64,000 nucleotides of DNA from CAVRAW01 sp963716135 (GTDB lineage: Bacteria; Planctomycetota; Planctomycetia; Pirellulales; JADZDJ01): positions 1,674,001 to 1,738,000 of the forward strand of contig OY970289.1 of assembly GCA_963716135.1 (NCBI GenBank), read 5' to 3'. Below, one piece after another: positions 26,772 to 36,215 of the stretch. The notes beneath the pieces are model-generated. The model did not search any database. It was not told the origin of the DNA and saw only the letters and a program-made list of their open reading frames with translations. Numbering within the stretch: position 1 is the stretch's first letter; each line of letters opens with the position of its first letter. The translations under genes and the position numbers were made by a program.

Positions 26772-28158
26772 CTGAAAAGGGAAGGCGAGCGATCTCTCGG
26801 CGCATTTCCGCGGCCAGGAAGAACGATCCGGTGACGCAGATCAGATGGTCCGGAGAGGCCAATTGCCGGGCCATTTCCCACGCCGCGGCCGGGTCGAGGG
26901 AAACGTGCCGCTGGATGGGCGCGATCTCCGCGGCCAACGAATCGAGCTCCGCCGCATCGACGGCGCGCGGATTGTTCAAGTAGCGCGTGAAAATCACGGC
27001 GTCGAACCGCGGCAGAAGCAATCGCAGCATGCCGCGAGCATCTTTTTCCTGCGTCGTGCCGAAAATCAGCAGCCGGCGCTGTTCTTGAAAGCTTTCGTCG
27101 AGCGTTTCCAAAAGCGCTTCGATCGAAGCGACATTGTGAGCGGCGTCGATCACGATGGTCGGATGGCGCGAGACAACGTCGACTCGAGCGGGAAATCGCA
27201 CTTCGGCCAATCCGCGGCGAACGTCGGCTTCGGGGATTTGCCATCCCTGCGAGCGCAGTTCGGCCAGCACCGCCAGTGCCACGCCGGCGTTGGCGGCCTG
27301 ATGCCGGCCCAGAAGGCCCAGCTCGACGTGCTCCAAGTGTTGCGGGCGACCGGCGAATCGATAGTCGAAATCCATCTTTCCATGTTCACCGCTGTGCGGC
27401 GGGGCATATTTGAAATCGAAGTCCGCGCCCAGTTGCGCCAGCGTGCAATTGAATTCACGAGCCTTTTGCTCGATCACGCGGCGGGGTTCATCGCCCGTCA
27501 CGCCGCTGACGACCGGCACGCCGGCCTTAATGATGCCCGCCTTCTCGCCGGCGATCGCGGCCAGAGTGTTTCCCAATTGCTGGGTGTGATCGAAGCTGAT
27601 GCTGGTGATGACTGAAACCAACGGGCGGCACACGTTGGTGCTGTCGAATCGGCCCCCCATGCCGACTTCGACAACCGCGACATCGGTCGCCGCCTGAGCG
27701 AAGTGCAAGAACGCCATCACGGTAATGATTTCAAAATAAGTCGGTCCAGCGTCTGCCGGTGATTGATGCGAACATTCGGCGTCCATCTGCTCGACGATGG
27801 GGCGCACCTGCTGCACCAGCGCGGTCAGGTCCGCGGATGAGCAAGGTTGGCCATCGATCATGATCCGCTCTTCCAGGCGGTCCAAATGCGGCGAGGTGAA
27901 CAGGCCGGTGCGATGGCCGGATGCGGACATTGCGGCGGCGATCATGGCCGAGGTGGAGCCCTTGCCTTTCGTGCCGGCCACGTGGACGATTTTCAGCTTG
28001 TCTTGCGGGTTGCCCAGGCGTGCCAAGAGGTCGCGCAAGTGCTCGAGGCGAAGTTCCCAACCGCTGTACGAGGTGATTGCGGCCCGCTCGTAATCGATGC
28101 GGCCATGGAGGAACCGCAGCGCCTGGTCTGCCGAACGATCGGTGGTTTGTAGCGACAT
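26731..28158 (-). CDS. folC: Dihydrofolate/folylpolyglutamate synthase
   Basis: Adds glutamate to (dihydro)folate or dihydropteroate using ATP. 475 aa, slightly long. ATP-binding loop VHVAGTKGKGSTSAMIA; TSPHLDRLEERIMI; VGMGGRFDSTNV; SISFDHTQQLGNTLAAIAGE; C-terminal ligase domain with IDAAHNVASIEALLETL. Belongs to the Mur ligase superfamily. The C-terminal tail beyond LPFSATSRS lies in the overlap with the S41 protease gene and may be a read-through addition. Confidence 0.95.
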   Translation of the reverse strand: MSLQTTDRSADQALRFLHGRIDYERAAITSYSGWELRLEHLRDLLARLGNPQDKLKIVHVAGTKGKGSTSAMIAAAMSASGHRTGLFTSPHLDRLEERIMIDGQPCSSADLTALVQQVRPIVEQMDAECSHQSPADAGPTYFEIITVMAFLHFAQAATDVAVVEVGMGGRFDSTNVCRPLVSVITSISFDHTQQLGNTLAAIAGEKAGIIKAGVPVVSGVTGDEPRRVIEQKAREFNCTLAQLGADFDFKYAPPHSGEHGKMDFDYRFAGRPQHLEHVELGLLGRHQAANAGVALAVLAELRSQGWQIPEADVRRGLAEVRFPARVDVVSRHPTIVIDAAHNVASIEALLETLDESFQEQRRLLIFGTTQEKDARGMLRLLLPRFDAVIFTRYLNNPRAVDAAELDSLAAEIAPIQRHVSLDPAAAWEMARQLASPDHLICVTGSFFLAAEMRREIARLPFSATSRSTPSPACSR

Positions 28159-28228
28159 GTTGCCAGTTTATCGCTGGCATTGAAGTTTGTCGCAGGGCGG
28201 GGGGCCGAAGTCTTTTGTGGGTGGGATT

Positions 28229-28351
28229 TTAGGCGGATTCTTCGAGGAATTCCCAGCGGGGATCGCTGAGCGTTCCCATGCGGCATCTTGGGAGGGGCAA
28301 CGCTTCCTTGAAAGGCTCCGCAAGTGCATCGTATAGTGCATCTTTCGTCAC
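28229..28351 (-). CDS. Putative 40-residue small protein
   Basis: GTG start at 28351 with a strong ribosome-binding site (GGGAGG, seven bases upstream). The product is 40 aa, amphipathic at the N-terminus (TKDALYDALAEPFKEALPLP) and ending WEFLEESA. It lies between folC and the divergent ABC ATPase gene. No family recognised; the support is start signal and coding-like composition. Confidence 0.4.
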   Translation of the reverse strand: MTKDALYDALAEPFKEALPLPRCRMGTLSDPRWEFLEESA

Positions 28352-28527
28352 GATGCCGCCTCCCTCAGACGGCGAACCTTCGCCGGGCGCCCGCCGTAAG
28401 AAAATCGGGTGCTTTTCTGACGACCGCGGCGCTCGCTGTTGCGCCGCGAACTCGGTCCTGGGGTTCGAAGCGAAGCGATTGAATCGACGCCGAGCCTCTA
28501 TCAAGCATCGCCCAAGGAACCTATCTC

Positions 28528-29462
28528 ATGTCGACCGAGGCAGCCCCCGTACCCGCCAAACCCGCGGCTTCGCTGGCCGGGAATGAGCCGGTGATCGAAA
28601 CGCGGAACCTATCCAAGACCTATCGCGATTTTTGGGGGCGGCAAAAGGTTCGGGCCCTGAAAGCGCTGGACCTGACGATCTACCGCGGCGAAATTTTTGG
28701 ATTGTTGGGGCCCAACGGTTCGGGCAAGTCGACCACGATCAAGCTTTTGTTGGGGTTGTTGTTTCCCACGACCGGCCGGGCGATCGTGCTGGGCAAAGAC
28801 GCCACGGAGGTGAAGAAGAACGAACGGATCGGTTACCTTCCGGAAGAGACGTATCTTTACAAGTTTCTGAATGCGGAAGAGACACTCGATTTTTACGGCC
28901 GGCTGTTCGACATGCCGCCCAAGGTGCGACACCAGCGCGCCGAAGCGCTCATCGACATGGTGGGGCTTGCCTGGGCCCGCCGCCGGCAGATGCGCGAGTA
29001 TTCCAAGGGCATGGCGCGCCGCCTGGGGTTGGCGCAGGCGCTGATCAACAATCCGGAATTGATCCTGCTGGACGAGCCCACCAGCGGCTTGGACCCGATC
29101 GGCACGCGGGAAATGAAAGACTTGATTTTGAAGCTGAAGGCCGAGGGAAAAACCGTCGTGATGTGCAGCCATCTGTTGGCCGACGTGCAGGATGTGTGCG
29201 ACCGCATCGCCATTTTGCATCAGGGCGAGCTGAAGGAATTGGGCGCGTCGACAGCCTGTTGAAGTTGCGCGACGTGACGCAGATTCGCGCCACGAATTTG
29301 AGCCAGCAGTGCCAGGACGAAATTCGGGCCACCATCCAGCGGCACAACGGGCAGGTGCAAAGCATGGAAAACCCGACGACGACCCTGGAAGAGCTGTTCC
29401 TTTCGATTGTGCGCGACAGCGAGGCTCGGCCTGGGCGGCGCGCGAACGCTGAATCACGATGA
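28528..29462 (+). CDS. ABC transporter ATP-binding protein (one apparent frameshift)
   Basis: 311 aa after repair. Walker A GPNGSGKSTTIKLLLG, a degenerate signature motif YSKGMARRLGLAQAL in the place of LSGGQ, Walker B LILLDEPTSGLDPIG, and H-loop VVMCSHLLADVQ. This pattern is that of ABC-2/NatA-like exporters. A base is lost near 29247; adding one C gives ELGRVDSLLKLRDV and recovers the C-terminal regulatory domain. It is followed 49 bases later by its large permease. Confidence 0.92.
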
Positions 29463-29511
29463 TTGACTCACAGGAATATCGACGCGCCAAACTTGGGCCG
29501 CATGGGTAAGC

Positions 29512-31389
29512 ATGGTTCTGGAACAGGCAATTCAACCGTATTCGGTCTGGTTTCCCGAGGCGCTGCGGCACTTCGGGGAAGCGGCCTTCTTCGTGTTGTT
29601 GGCGGCCGCGATCATCGGATTTCTAATCGCCGCATTTCGCTATGGGCCGCTGCCAGCGGGTGATTTGATCTACCGCACCGTCGTAGGCTCGGTGCTGGAC
29701 CTGGTGCAGATGTCGCCGCGACGCATTTGGGCGCTCACGCGGTTGGCGGTCCAGGAGGCGATGCGCCGCCGCGTCTGGGTGGCGCTGGTGGCGTTCGGCG
29801 TGATCCTGATGTTCGCCGGGTGGTTTCTCGATCCGCGCACGCCCGCGCCGGGCCCGCTGTACCTGACCTTTGTGCTGTCGTGGACCACGTACCTGATCGT
29901 GCTCTTGGCGCTGTTTATCAGCACGTTCAGCCTGCCGGCCGACATTAAGAATCGCACGATCCACACCGTGGTGACCAAGCCGGTGCGGGCGGGGGAGATC
30001 ATTCTGGGCCGCATCCTGGGTTTCACGCTGATCGGCACCGGCTTGTTGGTGGTGATGGCCGCGTGCAGCTACGTGTTCGTGGTGCGTTCGCTGGACCACA
30101 CTCACGAGGTGCGAGTTGAAGATATCAACGAAGCCGCGTTCAATTCGGGCAAGCCGGGAAAAATCGGTGTGACGCGCGTAGGGCAGAACCATCAGCACGA
30201 CATCATCTTGAACGCCGACGGCACATTGGAAACCGATTTCAAGAACGGCCATCGGCATCGGATCACGGCCGATAAGGGTCCCGACGGGAAGTCGCGTTTC
30301 GCCGTGGGCGAGCCGGAAGAAATGCTCGTCGCGCGGGTGCCGATTTACGGCGATTTGCGATTCCTGGACCGCGACGGCCAGCCCAGCCAGAGAGGCGAGC
30401 GCCAAGGGCGCGGAAGATTGGGGGGCATCAATGTCGGCAAGGAATCGACCTATCGAGAGTTTGTCGAAGGGGGTTCGTTGGGCGCCGCGATTTGGACGTT
30501 CGACAACATCGACGAAAATGCGATGTTTCCCGATCAACCGCCCGAGCGGCGCGGCCTGCCGTTGGAAATGACGATTCGGGTGTTTCGCACCTACAAAGGC
30601 GACATCGAGCGGTTAATTACCGGAAGCCTGGTGCTACGCAACCCGGAAACGAAATTGGAAAGCGCGCCGATCATCTTTCCCATCAAAGATGCTTCGATCG
30701 ACACGCAATTTGTGAAGCGCAAGCTGGACAAAAAAGGAGCGGCCGAGGGGGATCCGAAGATCGACCTGTTCAACGATCTGGTGCACGACGGAAAGATTGA
30801 AGTGCTGCTGACCTGTCTGGAGCCGGCGCAATATCTGGGGATGGCGCCGGCCGATCTGTATATTCGCTCCGGCGATGCGCCGTTCTTGCTGAATTTTGCC
30901 AAGGGCTATATGGGCATATGGTTTCAGATGGTGTTGGTGATCGCTCTGGGAGTGATGTTCAGCACGTTTCTCTCCGGCGCGGTGGCCATGCTGGCGACTT
31001 TGGGCTCGATGGTGATGGGCTATTTCACCGGATTTGTGAGCGACTTGTTCCAGGGAGTGATCGAGAACAATCGCCGTCTGATGCCCGGCGGAGGGCCCAT
31101 CGAAGCGTTTATTCGCCTGGTCACGCAGAAAACGATTACCGTGCCGTACGAGGACAGCATGGGAATTCAAGTCGTGTATTTCTTCGACAAGATTGCGCTG
31201 CGGATGATCGACGCTTGGACCAACTTGCTGCCGGATTTCGGCACGTTTAGCAACGTCAATTTTGTCTCCAGCGGCTTCAACGTGCCGGGCGACCTGGTGT
31301 GGGAGCAAGCCACGCGCATGGCGGGCTATTTGCTGGCCGCGTTTTTGGCGGGATTCATGTTTTTGCGCATGCGGGAGATGGCCAAGTGA
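29512..31389 (+). CDS. Large ABC-type permease
   Basis: 625 aa. About four N-terminal helices (first two around residues 25-45 and 90-105, then 115-140 and 165-190) and further helices near 470-520 and 600-620. A hydrophilic region of about 260 residues lies between them and is likely extracytoplasmic. NRTIHTVVTKPVRAGEIILGR resembles the ABC-2 permease motif NGT...L..P..R...... It pairs with the upstream ATPase and overlaps the next gene by four bases. Substrate unknown; NosY/YtrF-like exporters are the nearest concept. Confidence 0.82.
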   Translation: MVLEQAIQPYSVWFPEALRHFGEAAFFVLLAAAIIGFLIAAFRYGPLPAGDLIYRTVVGSVLDLVQMSPRRIWALTRLAVQEAMRRRVWVALVAFGVILMFAGWFLDPRTPAPGPLYLTFVLSWTTYLIVLLALFISTFSLPADIKNRTIHTVVTKPVRAGEIILGRILGFTLIGTGLLVVMAACSYVFVVRSLDHTHEVRVEDINEAAFNSGKPGKIGVTRVGQNHQHDIILNADGTLETDFKNGHRHRITADKGPDGKSRFAVGEPEEMLVARVPIYGDLRFLDRDGQPSQRGERQGRGRLGGINVGKESTYREFVEGGSLGAAIWTFDNIDENAMFPDQPPERRGLPLEMTIRVFRTYKGDIERLITGSLVLRNPETKLESAPIIFPIKDASIDTQFVKRKLDKKGAAEGDPKIDLFNDLVHDGKIEVLLTCLEPAQYLGMAPADLYIRSGDAPFLLNFAKGYMGIWFQMVLVIALGVMFSTFLSGAVAMLATLGSMVMGYFTGFVSDLFQGVIENNRRLMPGGGPIEAFIRLVTQKTITVPYEDSMGIQVVYFFDKIALRMIDAWTNLLPDFGTFSNVNFVSSGFNVPGDLVWEQATRMAGYLLAAFLAGFMFLRMREMAK

Positions 31390-33011
31390 GTGAACGCCGC
31401 AGTTTTTATCGCAAAATAGCGTACCTGGCGGCGATTGCCGTTTTGTGGATACCGCTGTCGCTATTGAGCCAGCCGGCGTCGATCGATGCCGAGGGCACCC
31501 GATCGCCGGGCGGCAAATTGGCTCAGTTGCGAGATGAATATCAACTCAGCCAGGCCACCTTGGGCCAGATCGATCCCACCAGCGAAACGATCAAGCTGGC
31601 GACGCTGGGCATGCGGGGCGTCGCCGTGCAATTGCTTTGGAACAGCGCGCATCAGTATCAAAAGGAAGAGGATTGGACGAGCCTTTCGGCGGTGCTGGAA
31701 CAAATTATCCGCTTGCAGCCTAATTTCTTTTCGGTGTGGGATTTTCAGGCGCACAATCTGTCGTACAACATTTCGGTGGAGTTCGACGATTACCGCGATC
31801 GCTTTTATTGGGTGATGAAGGGAATTGAATTCTTCAAGGACGGGGCGCGGTTTAATGCCACCGACCCGCGCTTTTGGCGCGGATCGGCTGGTTTTACAGC
31901 AACAAGATCGGCCGCTCCGACGAGCACGTGCAATATCGGCGCTTGTTCAAGAAGTTGCAGGAAGAGAAAGGCGAAAAGCACACCGACAATTGGCTGGTGG
32001 GTTACGATTGGTATGTCGAGGCGCAGAAGCTGGTTGAGTCGGGCAAGCCCTTGCGGGTGTACCTGGAAGGTCAATCGGCTCGCAAAACCAAGCCCGGCGA
32101 ACGGGCGCCCAGCCCGCTGTTGTTTCATTCCGAGCCGCCGATGGCGCTGATTTACTACGCCGACACTTTGGAAGAGGAAGGGACATTCGGAGAAACCGCC
32201 AAGGCGGAATGGGAAAACGCCGCCCGTGAATGGGACAACTACACCAAGCGCGATCTGCTTTCTTCGTATGGCTACACGGTGCGATTGGTCGATCTGGAGG
32301 ATTTTCGCAAGCAAGTCGAGGACGTCCAGCAGCAGATCGACCGACTGGCTCCTGGCGAGATGGAAAAGATCAAGCAGGAGAAGCGCGACAAGCTTACGAG
32401 CGAAGAGCGCGCCGCGCTGGACAAGCCGGATGACAAGCGAACGCCGGACGAACGCAGCATCGCGGATAAGGCCGGTGGAAAGATCGAAGTGAGTTGGCAG
32501 GAGGTAGCGTTTCGCGCCGGCGGAACACCGCGCCGAAGCCCGGAAACTGGCCGACGATTTGGCCGATCTGAAAGAGAAAGTCAGTACGATCGATACGTAC
32601 CGGGACATCGTGAATTACTACTATTGGACGGCCCGCTGCAAAGCTGAGCCGACCGATGCCTGCGTTGCGGCGCGCGAGGATCTTTACAAGGCGGGCAAGG
32701 CGTACGCCAACGGCGAGTTGTTCGAAGCCCGCGATTTGTACGACAAATCCTTCGCGCAGTGGCGGAAGGTGTTGGACGCCTCGCCGATTCTGTCAGACAG
32801 CACCGTGATGGCCGGAGACCTGGTGGACGAAATCGATCAGTACAAGAAATTGCTGGGGAAGATCGGGCAGAAGTTTCCCGAGAAGTTCGTGCTGCAAGAT
32901 GTGATCGATTTCAAATACAAAATGGAACATGGCGGGGGCCACTACGACCCCAAAAGCCCAATGCGTCCGATTCCGGACAAGAAAAGCGAACCAGCGTCGA
33001 AGAAGAGCTAA
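31386..33011 (+). CDS. Large membrane-anchored protein, third gene of the ABC operon (two apparent frameshifts)
   Basis: 541 aa after repair. GTG start overlaps the permease stop (GTGA), so it is coupled. One N-terminal helix (IAYLAAIAVLWIPLSLL). Residues 60-140 look like TPR-type helices (MRGVAVQLLWNSAHQYQKEE, SLSAVLEQIIRLQPNFFSVW). A long charged, possibly coiled region follows, rich in Lys and Glu. The first shift is in a T-run near 31875; one more T gives FLARIGWFYSNK. The second is a net +1 near 32519. No function assigned; I recognise it only as a planctomycete-type conserved protein. Confidence 0.75.
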
Positions 33012-33027
33012 TTCAACTGTTCGTCCT

Positions 33028-34443
33028 CTAGGACTGGTGGATCACGACCGTTTTTAGCTCGGTCATCTCCTGGATGGCATAGCGCGGGCCTTCTTTGCCC
33101 AGGCCGCTGTCTTTCAGGCCGCCGTAGGGCATCAAATCGGCGCGCCACTGCGGGCCCCAATTGACGTGGAGATTGCCGGCATCGACTTCGCGGCAGAAGC
33201 GCAGGGCGCGGTCGATATCTTGCGTGAACACCGCGGCGCTTAAGCCGTACTTGGTGTCGTTGGCCAGGCGGATGGCTTCGTCCAGGTCGCGGCAAGCTGT
33301 GACGGCGACGGCGGGGCCGAACAGTTCGTCGCGGCTGACCCGCATGCTGGGATCGACATCGGCCAAGAGCGTTGCTTCGTGGTGCGTCCCTTTGCGCTTG
33401 CCGCCGGCAACGAGCTTCGCGCCGGCGCGAACCGCTTCGTCGATCCACTCATTCACGCGCTGGGCGTCGCTTTCACGAATCATGGGGCCGAGCTTTGTTG
33501 ATTCTTGCAGTGGGTCGCCGACTTTGAGCGATTCGACTTTAGGCTTTAGCGCGTCGAGGATGTCGCCATAGATCGCTTTGTCGGCCAGTACGCGCTGCGT
33601 CGAGATGCACACCTGGCCGGCGTTGGCGTAACCGGTGACGGCGATTGCGTTGGCCACCTTTTCCGGGTCAGCGTCATCGAGCACCACCAGCGGGCTGTTG
33701 GAGCCGAGTTCCAGCGTGACGCGCTTGATGCCGGCGATTTTGGTGATTTTTTCGCCGACGTCGCGGCTGCCGGTGAAGCTGATTTTTCGCACGCGCGAAT
33801 CGGAGCAAAGTTGATCGCCCAGCGAACCGCCGCCGCCGGTGAGGCAGTTGATCGCCTGCGGCGGCAAACCGGCTTCCAGCAGGATTTCCACGAGCTTCAA
33901 ACCGGTGAGCGGCGTGTCGCTGGCCGGCTTGAACACCACGGCGTTGCCGGCGGCCAGGGCCGGGCCGATTTTGTGGCAGGGCAAATTGAGCGGGAAGTTG
34001 AACGGCGTGATCGCCACCACCACGCCACACGGCACGCGCAGCGTGAAGCCGAATTTTCCCTTGCCGTTGGAAGCGCCGTCCAAGGGCAGCACTTCGCCCG
34101 AGATGCGTTTGGCCTCCTCGGCCGAAAGTTCGATCGTTTCGATGGCCCGCGCGGTCTCGGCGGTGGCCTCCTTGATTGTTTTACCTTCCTCAAGGCTGAG
34201 CGTGCGGGCCAGATCGTCGCTACGCTCGTGCATCAGTTCGGCGGCCTTGCGCAGAATTTGAAACCGCTCGTAGCCGGGCATGGCGCGCATGAGGCGCGCG
34301 CCATCGACAGCCGCAGCCAGCGCCTGATCGACGTCCGCGGCGTCCGCCTTGGGCACCGTATCGACCACCGAGCCGTCGTACGGATTATGAACCTCGGTTT
34401 TCTCGGATTTGTCGAGCCACTTTCCGGCCACAAACATCTTCAT
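33028..34443 (-). CDS. NAD(P)-dependent aldehyde dehydrogenase
   Basis: 471 aa, normal for the ALDH superfamily. VAITPFNFPLNLPCHKIGPAL, general-base Glu in TLELGSNSP, catalytic Cys in YANAGQVCISTQR, and DELFGPAVAVTAC. The substrate cannot be fixed; the CISTQRV and NLHVNWGPQWRADLMPYGG context resembles lactaldehyde or non-phosphorylating glyceraldehyde-3-phosphate (GapN-like) types. Monocistronic, convergent with the unknown 541-aa gene at 16 bases. Confidence 0.93.
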   Translation of the reverse strand: MKMFVAGKWLDKSEKTEVHNPYDGSVVDTVPKADAADVDQALAAAVDGARLMRAMPGYERFQILRKAAELMHERSDDLARTLSLEEGKTIKEATAETARAIETIELSAEEAKRISGEVLPLDGASNGKGKFGFTLRVPCGVVVAITPFNFPLNLPCHKIGPALAAGNAVVFKPASDTPLTGLKLVEILLEAGLPPQAINCLTGGGGSLGDQLCSDSRVRKISFTGSRDVGEKITKIAGIKRVTLELGSNSPLVVLDDADPEKVANAIAVTGYANAGQVCISTQRVLADKAIYGDILDALKPKVESLKVGDPLQESTKLGPMIRESDAQRVNEWIDEAVRAGAKLVAGGKRKGTHHEATLLADVDPSMRVSRDELFGPAVAVTACRDLDEAIRLANDTKYGLSAAVFTQDIDRALRFCREVDAGNLHVNWGPQWRADLMPYGGLKDSGLGKEGPRYAIQEMTELKTVVIHQS

Positions 34444-34561
34444 CGCGATATCTCCGCTGAGTGCGACCGCGCTAATTATTGAGCGGCGGGTGGTTCATGG
34501 CTAGTGGCGTGGACAAAAGGTCTGCTTGCTGATTCGCAGAGTTGAGAATCTAATCTGGAAC

Positions 34562-35476
34562 ATGCGCATCGTTTCGCTGATTTCCGCAGGCACCGAGATG
34601 CTGTTTGCCCTGGGGTTGGGCGAGCAAGTGGTGGCGGTTAGCCACGAATGCGATTGGCCGCCGGGGTGTCGGAAGCTGCCGCGCGCCAGCCGTTCGAACG
34701 TGAATTCGTCGGCCACCAGCGGCGATATCGATCGTGAAGTGCGGTCGTTGCTTTCGGCCGGCGATGCGCTCTATGAGATCGATTCGGAATTGTTGGCGAG
34801 TTTGCGGCCCGACCTGATCGTCACGCAGGCTCAGTGCGACGTGTGCGCGGTGCCATTTGCGGACGTGATCCAATGCGTGCGGGACGATCGGCGGATTGCC
34901 AATACGCAGGTTATCGCGCTAAATCCGAATTCGATCGGGGGAATGCTTGACGAGATGCTGCAAATCGGCGCGACGGCGGGTGTCGCCAAGTGCGCAGAAG
35001 AAGTTGTCGCAGGGCTGCGCGAGCGCGTCGAACATGTTCGTCGCGCCAACCAATCGAGCACGCCAGTACGCACGGCAATCATCGAATGGACCGATCCGCT
35101 GATGCTGGCCGGCAATTGGGTGCCGGAGATGATCGAAATCGCGGGTGGGCAATGCGAATTAACGCCGCACGGCGCCCACAGCCGCGCATTTGAATGGGGC
35201 GAATTGGTTCAATTCGATCCGGAAGTAATCGTGGTGTGCCCGTGTGGGTTCGATCGCGCCCGGGCTTCCGAAGAGGCGGAATTATTGCAGCACCATCGCG
35301 CCTGGGACGAACTTTCGGCGGTGCAGACGGGCCGGGTTTTTCCCGTCGATGGCAACGCCTATTTCAATCGACCCGGCCCGAGATTGGTCGATAGTTTGGA
35401 GCTCTTGGCCGAGCTCCTGCATCGCCCAGTTCATGCCACGGCGCCCAGCGAGGGAGTGGGGCCTTCGCCGAAATAA
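34562..35476 (+). CDS. BtuF-like (cobalamin/siderophore-binding fold) protein without signal peptide
   Basis: 304 aa. The family start is MRIVSLISAGTEMLFALGL; then VSHECDWP, LASLRPDLIVTQAQCDVCAV, PHGAHSRAFEWGELVQFDPE, and VCPCGFD. This is the class III periplasmic-binding fold (BtuF/FepB-like), but it lacks a signal peptide, so it may be cytoplasmic. The open frame extends to 34526, but the extension (MLIRRVENLIWN) is unlikely. No transporter or B12-riboswitch signal is adjacent. Its role is inferred from fold only. Confidence 0.85.
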   Translation: MRIVSLISAGTEMLFALGLGEQVVAVSHECDWPPGCRKLPRASRSNVNSSATSGDIDREVRSLLSAGDALYEIDSELLASLRPDLIVTQAQCDVCAVPFADVIQCVRDDRRIANTQVIALNPNSIGGMLDEMLQIGATAGVAKCAEEVVAGLRERVEHVRRANQSSTPVRTAIIEWTDPLMLAGNWVPEMIEIAGGQCELTPHGAHSRAFEWGELVQFDPEVIVVCPCGFDRARASEEAELLQHHRAWDELSAVQTGRVFPVDGNAYFNRPGPRLVDSLELLAELLHRPVHATAPSEGVGPSPK

Positions 35477-36174
35477 TATTTGCGGGCTTCGGCATTGTTG
35501 AGCACTTCATCGGCGGTGCCGTGGCAGAGCACCTTGCCGCTGCGGATCACGTAGCTGCGGTCGGTGATGGCCAAGGTTTCGCGTTCCCGGTGGTCGGTCA
35601 TCAAAATAGCGATGCCCTCGTTGCGCAGCCGGCGGATGATCTTTTGGATGCTGTTGATGGTGACCGGATCGATGCCGGTGAACGGCTCGTCGAGCAGAAT
35701 GATTTTGGGATTGGAAATCAGGCAGCGGGCAATTTCCAAGCGTCGTTTTTCGCCGCCGGAGATGTAGAGCGCTTTGGATTTGCGGATGTGCTTGATGTCG
35801 AACTGCTCAAGCAGTTGCTCGCAGCGCTTGCGCCGCGCCGTGCGGTTCATGCCCACCATTTCCATCACCGCCAATAGATTGTTTTCGACCGAAAGCTTGC
35901 GGAATACGCTTTGCTCCTGGGCGAGGTAGCCCATGCCGCCGTCGCGGGCCCGCAGGAACATTGGCCAGGTGGTAACGTCTTTGCCGTCCAAGACAACGCG
36001 GCCGGCTTCGGGCTCGATGATGCCGCAAGTCATGCGGAAGCTGGTGGTCTTACCGGCGCCGTTGGGTCCCAAGAGGCCGACGATCTCGCCCTTGTCGACA
36101 TCGAAATTGACCCCGTCGACGACGCGGCGGCGGCCGTAGGTTTTCACCAGCCCGGTGACTTGCAGTAGCGGCAT
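35431..36174 (-). CDS. lptB: LPS-export ATPase LptB
   Basis: 247 aa. Walker A GLLGPNGAGKTTSFRMTCG, Q-loop LAQEQSVFRKLSVENNLLAV, signature LYISGGEKRRLEIAR, Walker B ILLDEPFTGIDPVTINSI, H-loop LMTDHRERETL. These match LptB rather than a general ABC ATPase; LptB powers LPS extraction with LptFG. It overlaps the BtuF-like gene by 46 bases at the 3' ends and lies 41 bases downstream of lepB. LptF/G are not in the window. Confidence 0.93.
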   Translation of the reverse strand: MPLLQVTGLVKTYGRRRVVDGVNFDVDKGEIVGLLGPNGAGKTTSFRMTCGIIEPEAGRVVLDGKDVTTWPMFLRARDGGMGYLAQEQSVFRKLSVENNLLAVMEMVGMNRTARRKRCEQLLEQFDIKHIRKSKALYISGGEKRRLEIARCLISNPKIILLDEPFTGIDPVTINSIQKIIRRLRNEGIAILMTDHRERETLAITDRSYVIRSGKVLCHGTADEVLNNAEARKYYFGEGPTPSLGAVA

Positions 36175-36215
36175 CTAGCGGGTCCTCCGTGACAATCCAG
36201 GGCGCAAGGCGCCTC

